DNA of 64,000 nt, taken from Tribonema minus (Eukaryota > Sar > Xanthophyceae > Tribonematales > Tribonemataceae). The notes under the pieces are model-generated. The model was given only the letters and a program-made list of their open reading frames with translations, had not been told where the DNA came from and ran no database searches. Of this stretch, positions 11,601 through 21,875 are shown one piece after another. The DNA lies in contig JAFCMP010000157.1 in assembly GCA_017506865.1 (NCBI GenBank), forward strand, positions 744,001 to 808,000, read 5' to 3'. Both the position numbers and the translations under genes were made by a program. Positions within the stretch are counted from its first letter, which is position 1. Each line of letters starts with the position of its first letter.

Positions 11601-12911
11601 TGCGCACAGCGCGCAGCAGCGTATGCATGCTGACGACGGCTGCGTGCGCAGAGATGCGCAGGTGCACAGCCGCATGGGCACTGGCAGCGATGCATGCGTG
11701 TTCGCGCCGCCGCCAAATCCCAAGGGTCATGGTCAGCGCTGAGCGTGCGCACCGTCTCCGCTCCGTGGGCTGCACATGTGCTGCTACCGCCGCACGTCGA
11801 GCGCGCTGTCAAGATGCCATCACCACAAACCGCATGTGCGCCGCCTCCGCTGATGCTGCGCGCCCCGTCACCACTCTGGTCGGTTTTGCACATATCGCAG
11901 CTGCCGTCCCCCTTATCCTTAGCACGGTCACAGTCACATGGTGCTTAAGCAATTGCCTTGCGGCCAACAGTGAACTGACTCTGTCCCTGCTGCTGCCAGT
12001 GCTGCCGTTATTGCTGCAGGCGCTACGGATGTGTCATGACCCGCATGGGCTCACATAGCTGCCGGGTTGCTGGCACTGATATCCGCATCATGAGCGTTGA
12101 CGGCTTCGTATAGCGATGCCAAACTATAGCCACAGTAACGATGAGCCATGCAGGTGCCAACACGCCTTTGCGTCTGCACGCACAGAAAGTGCAAGGTGGG
12201 GTGTGCAGGTTCACGGATTCGTTGATAAGGCTGATCTCACATGCTCAGAGAGAAGTGTTGTGTCGTTCCGCTTGCGAAGATAACAAGGCTGTGAACCGGC
12301 AAGCATCAGCGCAGTTTATGCCAGACGCGCTATGTGGACCAGGCCTGCGATTAAAGCCATGGATGCATCAATCCAATGTGGCACAACGGCCTTAAATAAA
12401 TGGAGGTGGGCTTTGCGCAGGCAGCCAAAACCACCATATGTCTGGTTAGATAAGATTCATACCTCTGCTAACCCAATTAGGTGAGCACGCTGTCAAGTCT
12501 CCGAAAAATCGACCATCAATCGCTCCAAGCTCATTCGCAAGGAGGATACTTGCTGCGCACCAGCATCACGTGTCAGCGCCTCGTGTATTGCGACTCGTAA
12601 AGCAATTGCTCAAACATGAGCTGTCCATCACATGCTGAAGCTCACCTCGACATATATGCAGCCATGAAGCAACGCAGGGGCAGGTTGCGTTGGGAGCAAC
12701 GCAGGGGCAGGTCGCGTTGGTTCATCGCTTGCAGGTTTGCGCCTGAAAAGGTGTTGGACTCTGCCAAGCAATTGCCACATGGGCACGCCTCGCGAAGCAG
12801 GTCCAACATTATAGCAGCAGAAGCTGCCATCGCCGGCCGCCTTGGCGTGGTCGCCGGCTCCACCTGCACCAGCAGAACACGCACGCACACACACACTTTA
12901 TTCCTGCACCA
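11601..12911. other. Intergenic DNA, no gene recognised
   Basis: Forward ORFs at 11.56–12.06 and 12.6–12.98 kb are Ala/Arg-rich with no domain. A small direct repeat (GCAACGCAGGGGCAGGT, twice) lies near 12.67–12.71 kb and a CA microsatellite near 12.88–12.90 kb, just before the LINE target site. Confidence 0.35.
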
Positions 12912-12924
12912 CTTCATTGAAGTT
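12912..12924 (-). repeat. Outer target-site duplication of the tandem LINE pair
   Basis: On the minus strand this reads AACTTCAATGAAG. The same 13 bases recur at 15577–15589 between the two LINE copies. The first ten (AACTTCAATG) recur at the 5' end of the full copy (21788–21779). Confidence 0.85.
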
Positions 12925-15580
12925 GTATATTATGTCCTGGACCGCATGGGCTGCGCGCACGATAAATCGGGCTTGCAATAACTAAATCTACGGAGGGGCC
13001 GGCGGTTCGGCGCTGGCCGGCGAGGGCCGCGGCACTTGCAACAGTGCGATGCGGCGGTAAGCGCTGACGTCGCCATCAGGGGCGATGACTGCGTTCCAGT
13101 TGTCGATCACGACACGTGTGAGCGCGCGCTGTAGCGCGAGGGAGGTGCGGCGGCGCCAGAAGGCAACGCGCTGCGCGAGATTGTAGCTGCCCTGCGAGCT
13201 CTGCTCGGCGAGTGCGTGTAGCAGCGCTTGGGTGTCGCGTGACATAGCGCCGAAGTGGTCAAAGGCTGCGGAAAATAGGGTGTGTGTAGTGGGGTCCAGG
13301 GCCCCTGAGACTACGTATGTGTCTATCTTTTCCTGCGAAGCCGATTCAAGCACGCGCTGCACATCGCGCGCGCCCCCCTGAGCCTGACGGAGGCGGGAGG
13401 GGCATGAGCTGTCACGTATGGTGACGTCTATGCAACAAGCTACTTCAAAGCCGCCGCGCAGTTTAGTGCACCGGCCTGCTGCTACCGCGTCGGCGCTCGG
13501 CTGCACTTTAGGGACTGGAAGGCAGACCTGGTTGCTGCCAAAGACGATGTCCATGAACTTGTTGAACCCGTGGCGCGCCGCGTAGCGGCGGAAGGGGGCA
13601 AGGGTGTCCCGGTCGAGACCGCGGAGGTGGGCCACCTGCTTGAGCAGCTGAAAGAGCGCGTCTGCGAGCAAGTTGTGTCGCGTGACGTTAAGCCCTTGTG
13701 TGCAGCGGCGCAGGTGGGCACCCGAGTCCACTGGTCTATGGCACTTGGGGCACCGCGCCGCAGCGGGGGCGGGGCGCTCCACGCCCAGGTGGCGCCGCAG
13801 CGTCTCGCGGAATTCCGGCGGGGACATGGTCTCCGCTGGGTCAGTGCTCGGCAATTGCGCCAAGAAACCCATGGCCCCCTTAGAGGCGCCGCTGCGCCAC
13901 GCCGCGACTGCTTCCAACGCATTTGCTGCTTCAAGCCGACGCAGCTGCGTGGCGGCGAGCGCTGCGTCTAGCACCCGTGATAGCGCCGCTTGACGCCGCG
14001 GCAGCACGGCGGCCGGCGGGGCCTGGGCAGAGCCTGGCTCGCGCGCCACCGCTGGCGCAGCAGCGCGGCGCGCGCCGGCGCGAGTCCGCATGCCCGGCCC
14101 CGCAGCTCCGCCTGCCCGTTGCAGCAGATCGCGCAGCGCCCGCCATGCGCCGTCGTCCTGGCGCCAGTCCTGGTACCAGACCGTGGGCAGGAGCAGTGCG
14201 AGGGCCGCTGCAGCCTCATCGCTGCCGCTGCGCAGCTGCTGCAGGCAGGTAGCTATCTGGGTGAAGGTGAAGCCATAGCGGGCATGCTCTAGGACGCGGC
14301 TGCGTGCCGCCACTGGAAATGCCGCCAGTGCCGGCCCCATGCACTCGAGGGAACGTGCAGCAAATGCGGCACATGCACGGGGCGCCGCGCCCAGCACGCC
14401 AAAGCCACCACTCCCCAGCCGCAGATGCACGCGTACCTGCTGATGTGCTGGTAGCGTCACTGGGGCCTCGCCACCCCAGTCGGCGCCGCGTACCCATGCC
14501 ACTGCCGCCGCCCACAGAGAGGGCGGCGCCGCCGCCGCCGAAACCGCCGGCGGGCCGCGGCAATCGTCACCCGCCGCCGGCGCGCGCTGGTGGGCCGGCG
14601 GCGTAAGACCCGCCGATGGCTCCTGCGCCAGCGCGGCCACGGCCGCTAGCGTGATGGCGTCGAAGCGCCGTAGCTCCTCGTGCGTGAGGGATGGCGCTGT
14701 ATTGCGCGATACATGCCCTGCGCGGGCGGGGACGGCAAGACGCAGAATGGAGAAGGCAGCCTGCACATCCTCCATCTGCACAAGCTCCGCAACCAGGCGG
14801 TCGGTGCCGGGGGCACGAAGGGTCGCCGCCACTTGCGCGCGCACGAAGCCCTCGGTGCCGACCGGCACCCCCATCAGCGTGATGCCGTCGTCACATACTG
14901 GTACGGGGACATTGGCGGCGGCAAAGACGGCGGCGGCGCGCTCGCGGGCGCCGCCTGAGGCCGGCACCAGCGCCGCGCATTTCGCGACGTTGACCTGAAT
15001 GTTGAGCTCGCTCAGCGCCTGTTGTATGAAGCAGAACGCGCGGCCAACGTGGCCGAGCACCGGCGCGTCACAGCTGGGCGTCATGATGGTGAGGTCATCG
15101 AGGTAGCCCGGAAGCGCCAGTTGCGGGAACTTGGCGCGGGCAGCCACCATGGTGCCGCGCAGTGCCAGCGCGAACAGCAGCGGCCCCAATGGGTCGCCCT
15201 GCTGCACGCCCTGTTGGGAGAGGATGATGGCGGCGTCGGCGTGCCCATCTAGGCCAAATTGCAGCCAAGGGGCCCGGCCGGGGCCGTAGATGTGCTCGAC
15301 GTAGCCGTACAGGCCAGGCAGATGCTCGGCCACCGCGGTGAGGACTGCCGAGCGCGACAGCGCGTTGAAGGCATTACTGCCGTCAATGGCAAGGAGCACG
15401 CCGCCGCACTCATGCGTGAGCTGCGCCATGAGCGCCACTCTCTCTGCGCCCCCCCGCGCGCCGACCCCAAACTGGCCAATTGGTTCCAGCAGCGCGGAGA
15501 CGCGGTCCCGGGTGTCCGTGCAGAAGGTGCGGGCGAACAGGCGGCGGATGGTGTCGCCGCACGCGATGGGGCGCGCCTTC
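12925..15580 (-). mobile_element. 5'-truncated RLE-type LINE copy (2.66 kb)
   Basis: Minus-strand copy, almost base-for-base the same as the 3' 2.6 kb of the neighbouring full element. It starts inside the RT domain, just before KARPIACGDT. Its 3' end is ATAATATAC followed by the target repeat. It was inserted into the 3' target-site duplication of the full copy, giving a head-to-tail pair. The few differences (for example G versus A near the ORF stop, GHVGRAF versus DHVGRAF) imply recent insertion. Confidence 0.92.
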
Positions 15581-15582
15581 AT
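12988..15582 (-). pseudogene. Truncated LINE ORF2 (RT C-terminal part, zinc motif, RLE)
   Basis: 864 codons, open throughout. It keeps the RT palm motifs (LAIDGSNAFN, GVQQGDPLGPLL, GYLDDLTIM), the zinc motif and the endonuclease-like region, but lacks the first ~525 residues of the full protein. Its ATG is made by the junction: AAT from the target repeat joined to G. That is a chance start, so this is called a truncated gene. It could still be translated as a partial RT. Confidence 0.85.
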
Positions 15583-15589
15583 TGAAGTT
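15577..15589 (-). repeat. Inner target-site duplication between the two LINE copies
   Basis: AACTTCAATGAAG on the minus strand. It serves as the 3' target repeat of the full copy and the 5' target repeat of the truncated copy. Confidence 0.85.
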
Positions 15590-18500
15590 GTATATTATGT
15601 CCTGGACCGCATGGGCTGCGCGCACGATAAATCGGGCTTGCAATAACTAAATCTACGGAGGAGCCGGCGGTTCGGCGCTGGCCGGCGAGGGCCGCGGCAC
15701 TTGCAACAGTGCGATGCGGCGGTAAGCGCTGACGTCGCCATCAGGGGCAATGACTGCGTTCCAGTTGTCGATCACGACACGTGTGAGCGCGCGCTGTAGC
15801 GCGAGGGAGGTGCGGCGGCGCCAGAAGGCAACGCGCTGCGCGAGATTGTAGCTGCCCTGCGAGCTCTGCTCGGCGAGTGCGTGTAGCAGCGCTTGGGTGT
15901 CGCGTGACATAGCGCCGAAGTGGTCAAAGGCTGCGGAAAATAGGGTGTGTGTAGTGGGGTCCAGGGCCCCTGAGACTACGTATGTGTCTATCTTTTCCTG
16001 CGAAGCCGATTCAAGCACGCGCTGCACATCGCGCGCGCCCCCCTGAGCCTGACGGAGGCGGGAGGGGCATGAGCTGTCACGTATGGTGACGTCTATGCAA
16101 CAAGCTACTTCAAAGCCGCCGCGCAGTTTAGTGCACCGGCCTGCTGCTACCGCGTCGGCGCTCGGCTGCACTTTAGGGACTGGAAGGCAGACCTGGTTGC
16201 TGCCAAAGACGATGTCCATGAACTTGTTGAACCCGTGGCGCGCCGCGTAGCGGCGGAAGGGGGCAAGGGTGTCCCGGTCGAGACCGCGGAGGTGGGCCAC
16301 CTGCTTGAGCAGCTGAAAGAGCGCGTCTGCGAGCAAGTTGTGTCGCGTGACGTTAAGCCCTTGTGTGCAGCGGCGCAGGTGGGCACCCGAGTCCACTGGT
16401 CTATGGCACTTGGGGCACCGCGCCGCAGCGGGGGCGGGGCGCTCCACGCCCAGGTGGCGCCGCAGCGTCTCGCGGAATTCCGGCGGGGACATGGTCTCCG
16501 CTGGGTCAGTGCTCGGCAATTGCGCCAAGAAACCCATGGCCCCCTTAGAGGCGCCGCTGCGCCACGCCGCGACTGCTTCCAACGCATTTGCTGCTTCAAG
16601 CCGACGCAGCTGCGTGGCGGCGAGCGCTGCGTCTAGCACCCGTGATAGCGCCGCTTGACGCCGCGGCAGCACGGCGGCCGGCGGGGCCTGGGCAGAGCCT
16701 GGCTCGCGCGCCACCGCTGGCGCAGCAGCGCGGCGCGCGCCGGCGCGAGTCCGCATGCCCGGCCCCGCAGCTCCGCCTGCCCGTTGCAGCAGATCGCGCA
16801 GCGCCCGCCATGCGCCGTCGTCCTGGCGCCAGTCCTGGTACCAGACCGTGGGCAGGAGCAGTGCGAGGGCCGCTGCAGCCTCATCGCTGCCGCTGCGCAG
16901 CTGCTGCAGGCAGGTAGCTATCTGGGTGAAGGTGAAGCCATAGCGGGCATGCTCTAGGACGCGGCTGCGTGCCGCGACTGGAAATGCCGCCAGTGCCGGC
17001 CCCATGCACTCGAGGGAACGTGCAGCAAATGCGGCACATGCACGGGGCGCCGCGCCCAGCACGCCAAAGCCACCACTCCCCAGCCGCAGATGCACGCGTA
17101 CCTGCTGATGTGCTGGTAGCGTCACTGGGGCCTCGCCACCCCAGTCGGCGCCGCGTACCCATGCCACTGCCGCCGCCCACAGAGAGGGCGGCGCCGCCGC
17201 CGCCGAAACCGCCGGCGGGCCGCGGCAATCGTCACCCGCCGCCGGCGCGCGCTGGTGGGCCGGCGGCGTAAGACCCGCCGATGGCTCCTGCGCCAGCGCG
17301 GCCACGGCCGCTAGCGTGATGGCGTCGAAGCGCCGTAGCTCCTCGTGCGTGAGGGATGGCGCTGTATTGCGCGAGACATGCCCTGCGCGGGCGGGGACGG
17401 CAAGACGCAGAATGGAGAAGGCAGCCTGCACATCCTCCATCTGCACAAGCTCCGCAACCAGGCGGTCGGTGCCGGGGGCACGAAGGGTCGCCGCCACTTG
17501 CGCGCGCACGAAGCCCTCGGTGCCGACCGGCACCCCCATCAGCGTGATGCCGTCGTCACATACTGGTACGGGGACATTGGCGGCGGCAAAGACGGCGGCG
17601 GCGCGCTCGCGGGCGCCGCCTGAGGCCGGCACCACCGCCGCGCATTTCGTGACGTTGACCTGAATGTTGAGCTCGCTCAGCGCCTGTTGTATGAAGCAGA
17701 ACGCGCGGCCAACGTGGTCGAGCACCGGCGCGTCACAGCTGGGCGTCATGATGGTGAGGTCATCGAGGTAGCCCGGAAGCGCCAGTTGCGGGAACTTGGC
17801 GCGGGCAGCCACCATGGTGCCGCGCAGTGCCAGCGCGAACAGCAGCGGCCCCAATGGGTCGCCCTGCTGCACGCCCTGTTGGGAGAGGATGATGGCGGCG
17901 TCGGCGTGCCCATCTAGGCCAAATTGTAGCCAAGGGGCCCGGCCGGGGCCGTAGATGTGCTCGACGTAGCCGTACAGGCCAGGCAGATGCTCGGCCACCG
18001 CGGTGAGGACTGCCGAGCGCGACAGCGCGTTGAAGGCATTACTGCCGTCAATGGCAAGGAGCACGCCGCCGCACTCATGCGTGAGCTGCGCCATGAGCGC
18101 CACTCTCTCTGCGCCCCCCCGCGCGCCGACCCCAAACTGGCCAATTGGTTCCAGCAGCGCGGAGACGCGGTCCCGGGTGTCCGTGCAGAAGGTGCGGGCG
18201 AACAGGCGGCGGATGGTGTCGCCGCACGCGATGGGGCGCGCCTTCTCGCCCACAGCGCTGAGGCGCGCGGCCGCGTGAAGGCGCCAAAAGGGGGCGGGCA
18301 GCGCGGCGGGGGTGGAGTACACCGCGGTACCCAGCCACGCCAGCAGCTCAAGGAGCCAGTCAACCGTGCGCCCCGACGTGTGCGCCGTGTGCCGGACGCA
18401 CTGCTGGAGGTGGGAGTTGCGCAGCCCAGAGGGACCGGCGGCCGAGCCAGGGTTGGCGGCGAGGATGGCCTCGCGTAGCCCGTCCGCCGTGAATGAAGCG

Positions 18501-21500
18501 CAGTTGAGTGGTGCCGGCGCCGCCAGCGCCGCCGCCGCCACCAAGCTGCGCGCCCGCGATGCCGCGGCATCCAGCTTCGCAGACGCATCGCCAGCTGGGT
18601 GTTTAGCCTGCAGTTTATGCAAGGTAGCAGAGTCGCGGGGGGCAGATGTGTCAGCACCCTCCGCCAGCAGCCGCGCGGCGCGCCCGACGCCGCCCGGCTG
18701 CCGCGCCGTCGCCGCCGCGCGTTCCCGCACTGCCGCCGCCGCCTCCGTCATAGACCTAGCGCGGCGCGTGCACGCACGGGCGGCGCCGCGGCGGCAGAAG
18801 GCCAGCGCTGTGCGCGTGAGCAGGTCCAGGTCGCCTGCCACGAAGGCCGCAAAACGGTGCGCCCGCGGCAGGGAGCCGTCGGGTACAAGCAGCAGGCACG
18901 GCAGCAGATGCAGCAGCTTGCACCATGCACCGGCTGTGGCGGACGCCTGTGCCGCTGCCTCAACCCCGTGTGCCTGCGCTACCGCCGTCTGCGCTTCCCG
19001 GAGGCCCGCCAGCGTGGCCGTCAAGGCGGCTGTGAAGTCCGAGCGGTGCTCCAGGCGAATGCGGCGGCCGACCACCAGTTGCTGCTGCAGAACATAGTCA
19101 AAGGAGAGGTCGTCAAGCGCTGCGCGCGCGGGCGAGAGCGGCGCCAGCGTCCAGAGCGGAAGCGCGCTGCGCCATGTTGGCCCTGCCGCAGCCACAGCGG
19201 CAGCTGCGCGGGCGCCGGGGCCGCGCGCGCCGCCGCTGGCTGTAGAGAGGGGGAGGATGGGGGGCAGAGGCGCGACGCGGGGCCCGTGTGGCCGCTGCGT
19301 TGCGGCCGCCCCCCGGGACTTGTACAGGTGGTCGCGCTGGTGCAATTTCGTGCGCACGCACCCTGGCTCGCCGCACGAGGCGCATGCGCAGAGTAGCAGC
19401 TCGGGTTCCACGGCGTAGTAGGTGCCCGCGCCGGCTCGGTGGAGAGTCAAACACTCATCGTCGACCGCCTGCATACGCGCGAGAAAGTCGGCAGGCACAT
19501 TCGGATGCTCGCGGCGCTGGTGATCCGCCAGCGTCGTGGCGATGCGGCGCGCCAGCGCCAGCGACGCCGACGTCTGCGCCGTGAGCGTGTTCGCCTCCCC
19601 GTTCCGGCGGAGGCGCGGTTTGGGCACTGGCACCCGAAAGAGGCAGCCAGTGTCATATAAAGGGCAGCGCGGATAGATGGCAGCTGTTGCAGGCTGAGCG
19701 GGCGCCTGCACTGCCTCAGGCTGCGCAGGGTCTATGCCCGCCGCGGCAGCCGCTGCTGCAGCAGCAGCTGCCGCAATGGCCGCCGGTGCGGCTCCCCCTG
19801 AAGTAGAGTCAGACATCATTACGGTGGATGAGGGGAGCGCCGCACCGGCGGCTTACAGGCCCGAGGCGCCGCCGCCTCCCTCCGATGCCGGCGGCTGGGC
19901 CGTCGAGGTGGAGAGGAAGCGGTCGGCGGCGGACTGACCTTGGGGCAGCCCGCGCGCGGGGCGTGCAGCGGGGGGTTCCGCCGCCGAGCCCGGCGTGCGC
20001 TCAGCAGCCGTGCGCTTGCGGCTGGCGCGGGGTGTGCCACTGTCGGACATAAGCGCGCTGCTGTCACTGGCAGGCATGGGGGGCTGCCTACTGCGCGAGG
20101 GGGAGGCGCTGCAGTCGCTGCCGTGCCGAGCCGCTGGCGACGATGCGCGCCGACACCGCGAGCGCCCGCGTGAGCAAGAGCGCGGCGGCTGCCGCGGCGC
20201 CGCCGCTGCCTCCAGTGCCACCGCGGGGTCCGCTGCCGCGCTTGCGGCCGCTGCCGCTGCCGCGCTGGCAGCGCCTACAGCAGGCGGCGGCGCGCCCGCC
20301 GCCGCCGCGCCTGCCGCCGCCGCGCCCGCCGCCGTTGCCCCGTCCGCCGCCACCGCCGCCGCAGCGCCAGCCGCTGCAGAGCTAGCCTCAAGGTCTCCCG
20401 CCACGGGCGTGGTGGCCACCGCGCCGGCGGCGTCCGCCGCCGGCACCGCCACGCTCGCAGCGCGCGCCGCTTCCGCTGTCAGCTGCGCCTCGAGTCGAGC
20501 GGTCGCCGCAGCGTTGCGCACCTGCTCTCCTTCGCGCAGGCTCCGTTGCTGCGCCGCCAGCCGCTCCGCACGAACTTGCTCTGCCAGAGACCGGTCGCGA
20601 TCGGCCTCAGCAGCCCGCTTTCCCGCCTCGGAGGCTGCCAGCAGCTTTGTCAGTGCCTTGACCTGCTGCTGCAGCCCCTTCCGCGCGGTCCTCCCCTCCA
20701 GGATGCCCCCCTGCAGCTGCTGAATGCGCTGCTCCTGGCCCAGCTGCGCAGGGTCCGCGTCGGCCGCCGGCGGCGGCGGCGAGGCGCCCGGCGACGCGCT
20801 CGCCAGCGCGGGCGTCGAGGCGGCGGCAGCGTCCGTCGCGGCGGCGCCGGTCGCCGCCGGCGCTGGGGGGTGCGAGGCGGCGGCGCCGGTGGGCGCACGC
20901 TGCGTCGCGGCGGCTGCCGCCGCGGCGGCTGCAGCCGTGGCTACCGCAGGGGCACCGGCGGCTGTGCCAGTGGCGGCGGCTGGCGTGGTGCAGGCCGCGG
21001 GGAGCGTGGTGTGCGCGCAGCGCGTTGCCCGGCACTGCTGACCCGGGCGCGTGAAGTGCCGTCGCAAGCAGGACGGGCACGCTGTCAGATTGTCAGGGCC
21101 CAGCAGCCGCAGCGCTACTTCCGTGCCGTCCACCGCGCATAGGACCGAGTGCGCGAGTCGCCGCGCAACGCCGCGGACCACTGTTAGCTCCCAAACACCC
21201 GCGGCGCCTGGCGATGCCGCCGACGCCGGCGCCGCGGATGAGGCCGCACCGTTAATGCCTACGCCGCAGGTCTTCAGAGCGCTGGCCAGCAGCAGAAAGG
21301 CGGCGGAAGTGCCGCCGCCGCCCGCCCGCAAGCGCACCGGCGCGATGGGCATGCCAGGAGCTGCGAGTGCGGGCGCAAGCAGCATTGCAAGCTGCGCTGC
21401 AGACCACGCCGCCGGCGCGCCGCGCACGGTGACCGTGACCGGGGCGCTCATGTCACCAGCGCGGGTGATGCGCAGGCGGAAGCCGCTGAAGCTGAAGTCA

Positions 21501-21779
21501 GCGGAGTCGCCGACCGTTCCGAGCGCCGCGTCAACGAGCGCGGCCGGCGCCCGCAAGCATAGCGTGCGGAAGTCATCGCGAGGCGACAGAGGCCCCAGCG
21601 TCTCTGCACCCTTGAATAGGGACGCAAGTGAGGCAGCGTCTCCAGCGCCGGCCCTCGCCGCGTCGTGCATGTGCGTGAGCGCCGCCGCTAGCAGCTGCTG
21701 GCGCCCCCGCGTGAGTCGGGCGCGGCGCTGTGCAGCCGCCGCAGGGGTGCTGCGCTCGCGCTCGTGAGGCTGACGGGCC
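15590..21779 (-). mobile_element. Apparently full-length RLE-type non-LTR retrotransposon (6.2 kb)
   Basis: Two intact minus-strand ORFs (ORF1 21781–19853, ORF2 19819–15653) 33 bases apart, a ~63-base 3' UTR ending ATAATATAC, no poly-A tail and target repeats on both sides. A C-terminal zinc motif plus endonuclease-like domain after the RT, no AP endonuclease seen at the N-terminus and a constant insertion site place it with the early-branching RLE LINEs (R2/NeSL/CRE/HERO type). I cannot assign the clade. There is no 5' UTR, because ORF1 starts at the junction, so a longer true element cannot be excluded. Being intact and near-identical to its neighbour, it may be active. Confidence 0.88.
15653..19819 (-). 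CDS. LINE ORF2: reverse transcriptase with restriction-like endonuclease
   Basis: 1388 residues. It would make cDNA from the element RNA at a nicked target (target-primed reverse transcription). The N-terminal ~520 residues include a Cys/His cluster (CACASCGEPGC…KLHQRDH, ~165–190) and an SAAGPSGLRNSHLQ segment typical of the RT 0/1 region. The palm follows: KARPIACGDT (~526), the catalytic Asp in LAIDGSNAFN (~591), GVQQGDPLGPLL (~650) and YLDD (~684–687). The C-terminus has a CPKCHRPVDSGAHLRRC zinc motif (~1135–1151) and an endonuclease-like segment with CCIDVTIRD (~1240). The length is normal for RLE LINEs and there are no stops or frameshifts. ORF1 lies 33 bases upstream. Confidence 0.9.
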   Translation of the reverse strand: MMSDSTSGGAAPAAIAAAAAAAAAAAAGIDPAQPEAVQAPAQPATAAIYPRCPLYDTGCLFRVPVPKPRLRRNGEANTLTAQTSASLALARRIATTLADHQRREHPNVPADFLARMQAVDDECLTLHRAGAGTYYAVEPELLLCACASCGEPGCVRTKLHQRDHLYKSRGAAATQRPHGPRVAPLPPILPLSTASGGARGPGARAAAAVAAAGPTWRSALPLWTLAPLSPARAALDDLSFDYVLQQQLVVGRRIRLEHRSDFTAALTATLAGLREAQTAVAQAHGVEAAAQASATAGAWCKLLHLLPCLLLVPDGSLPRAHRFAAFVAGDLDLLTRTALAFCRRGAARACTRRARSMTEAAAAVRERAAATARQPGGVGRAARLLAEGADTSAPRDSATLHKLQAKHPAGDASAKLDAAASRARSLVAAAALAAPAPLNCASFTADGLREAILAANPGSAAGPSGLRNSHLQQCVRHTAHTSGRTVDWLLELLAWLGTAVYSTPAALPAPFWRLHAAARLSAVGEKARPIACGDTIRRLFARTFCTDTRDRVSALLEPIGQFGVGARGGAERVALMAQLTHECGGVLLAIDGSNAFNALSRSAVLTAVAEHLPGLYGYVEHIYGPGRAPWLQFGLDGHADAAIILSQQGVQQGDPLGPLLFALALRGTMVAARAKFPQLALPGYLDDLTIMTPSCDAPVLDHVGRAFCFIQQALSELNIQVNVTKCAAVVPASGGARERAAAVFAAANVPVPVCDDGITLMGVPVGTEGFVRAQVAATLRAPGTDRLVAELVQMEDVQAAFSILRLAVPARAGHVSRNTAPSLTHEELRRFDAITLAAVAALAQEPSAGLTPPAHQRAPAAGDDCRGPPAVSAAAAPPSLWAAAVAWVRGADWGGEAPVTLPAHQQVRVHLRLGSGGFGVLGAAPRACAAFAARSLECMGPALAAFPVAARSRVLEHARYGFTFTQIATCLQQLRSGSDEAAAALALLLPTVWYQDWRQDDGAWRALRDLLQRAGGAAGPGMRTRAGARRAAAPAVAREPGSAQAPPAAVLPRRQAALSRVLDAALAATQLRRLEAANALEAVAAWRSGASKGAMGFLAQLPSTDPAETMSPPEFRETLRRHLGVERPAPAAARCPKCHRPVDSGAHLRRCTQGLNVTRHNLLADALFQLLKQVAHLRGLDRDTLAPFRRYAARHGFNKFMDIVFGSNQVCLPVPKVQPSADAVAAGRCTKLRGGFEVACCIDVTIRDSSCPSRLRQAQGGARDVQRVLESASQEKIDTYVVSGALDPTTHTLFSAAFDHFGAMSRDTQALLHALAEQSSQGSYNLAQRVAFWRRRTSLALQRALTRVVIDNWNAVIAPDGDVSAYRRIALLQVPRPSPASAEPPAPP

Positions 21780-21781
21780 AT
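19853..21781 (-). CDS. LINE ORF1: zinc-motif and coiled-coil protein
   Basis: 642 residues, Ala-rich, the probable RNA-binding partner of ORF2. An N-terminal basic region is followed by a possible RRM-like or unknown fold (~70–230), a Cys motif (CPSCLRRHFTRPGQQC, ~235–250), a long poly-Ala linker, a Gln/Arg/Glu-rich stretch with coiled-coil character (~345–445) and a Ser/Arg-rich tail. No match to a named family is claimed. The first ATG (21781–21779) straddles the insertion junction: AT comes from the target repeat and G from the element. The next in-frame Met is ~38 residues in. Either ORF1 depends on landing at AAT, or the element is slightly 5'-truncated and the true ORF is longer. Confidence 0.75.
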   Translation of the reverse strand: MARQPHERERSTPAAAAQRRARLTRGRQQLLAAALTHMHDAARAGAGDAASLASLFKGAETLGPLSPRDDFRTLCLRAPAALVDAALGTVGDSADFSFSGFRLRITRAGDMSAPVTVTVRGAPAAWSAAQLAMLLAPALAAPGMPIAPVRLRAGGGGTSAAFLLLASALKTCGVGINGAASSAAPASAASPGAAGVWELTVVRGVARRLAHSVLCAVDGTEVALRLLGPDNLTACPSCLRRHFTRPGQQCRATRCAHTTLPAACTTPAAATGTAAGAPAVATAAAAAAAAAATQRAPTGAAASHPPAPAATGAAATDAAAASTPALASASPGASPPPPAADADPAQLGQEQRIQQLQGGILEGRTARKGLQQQVKALTKLLAASEAGKRAAEADRDRSLAEQVRAERLAAQQRSLREGEQVRNAAATARLEAQLTAEAARAASVAVPAADAAGAVATTPVAGDLEASSAAAGAAAAVAADGATAAGAAAAGAAAAGAPPPAVGAASAAAAAAASAAADPAVALEAAAAPRQPPRSCSRGRSRCRRASSPAARHGSDCSASPSRSRQPPMPASDSSALMSDSGTPRASRKRTAAERTPGSAAEPPAARPARGLPQGQSAADRFLSTSTAQPPASEGGGGASGL

Positions 21782-21875
21782 TGAAGTTCAAGTTGGCCAA
21801 AACTGTTCACTTGGGGATGACTGATCCCTTGACCGATCATACCCATTTTGACTGATCCCATTGACTGGTCGTACC

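Noticed and set aside
13570-19660. Many ORFs of 60–260 codons antisense or out of frame within the LINE copies
   Set aside because: They overlap the intact ORF1/ORF2 frames, recur identically in both copies and come from GC-rich codon composition.
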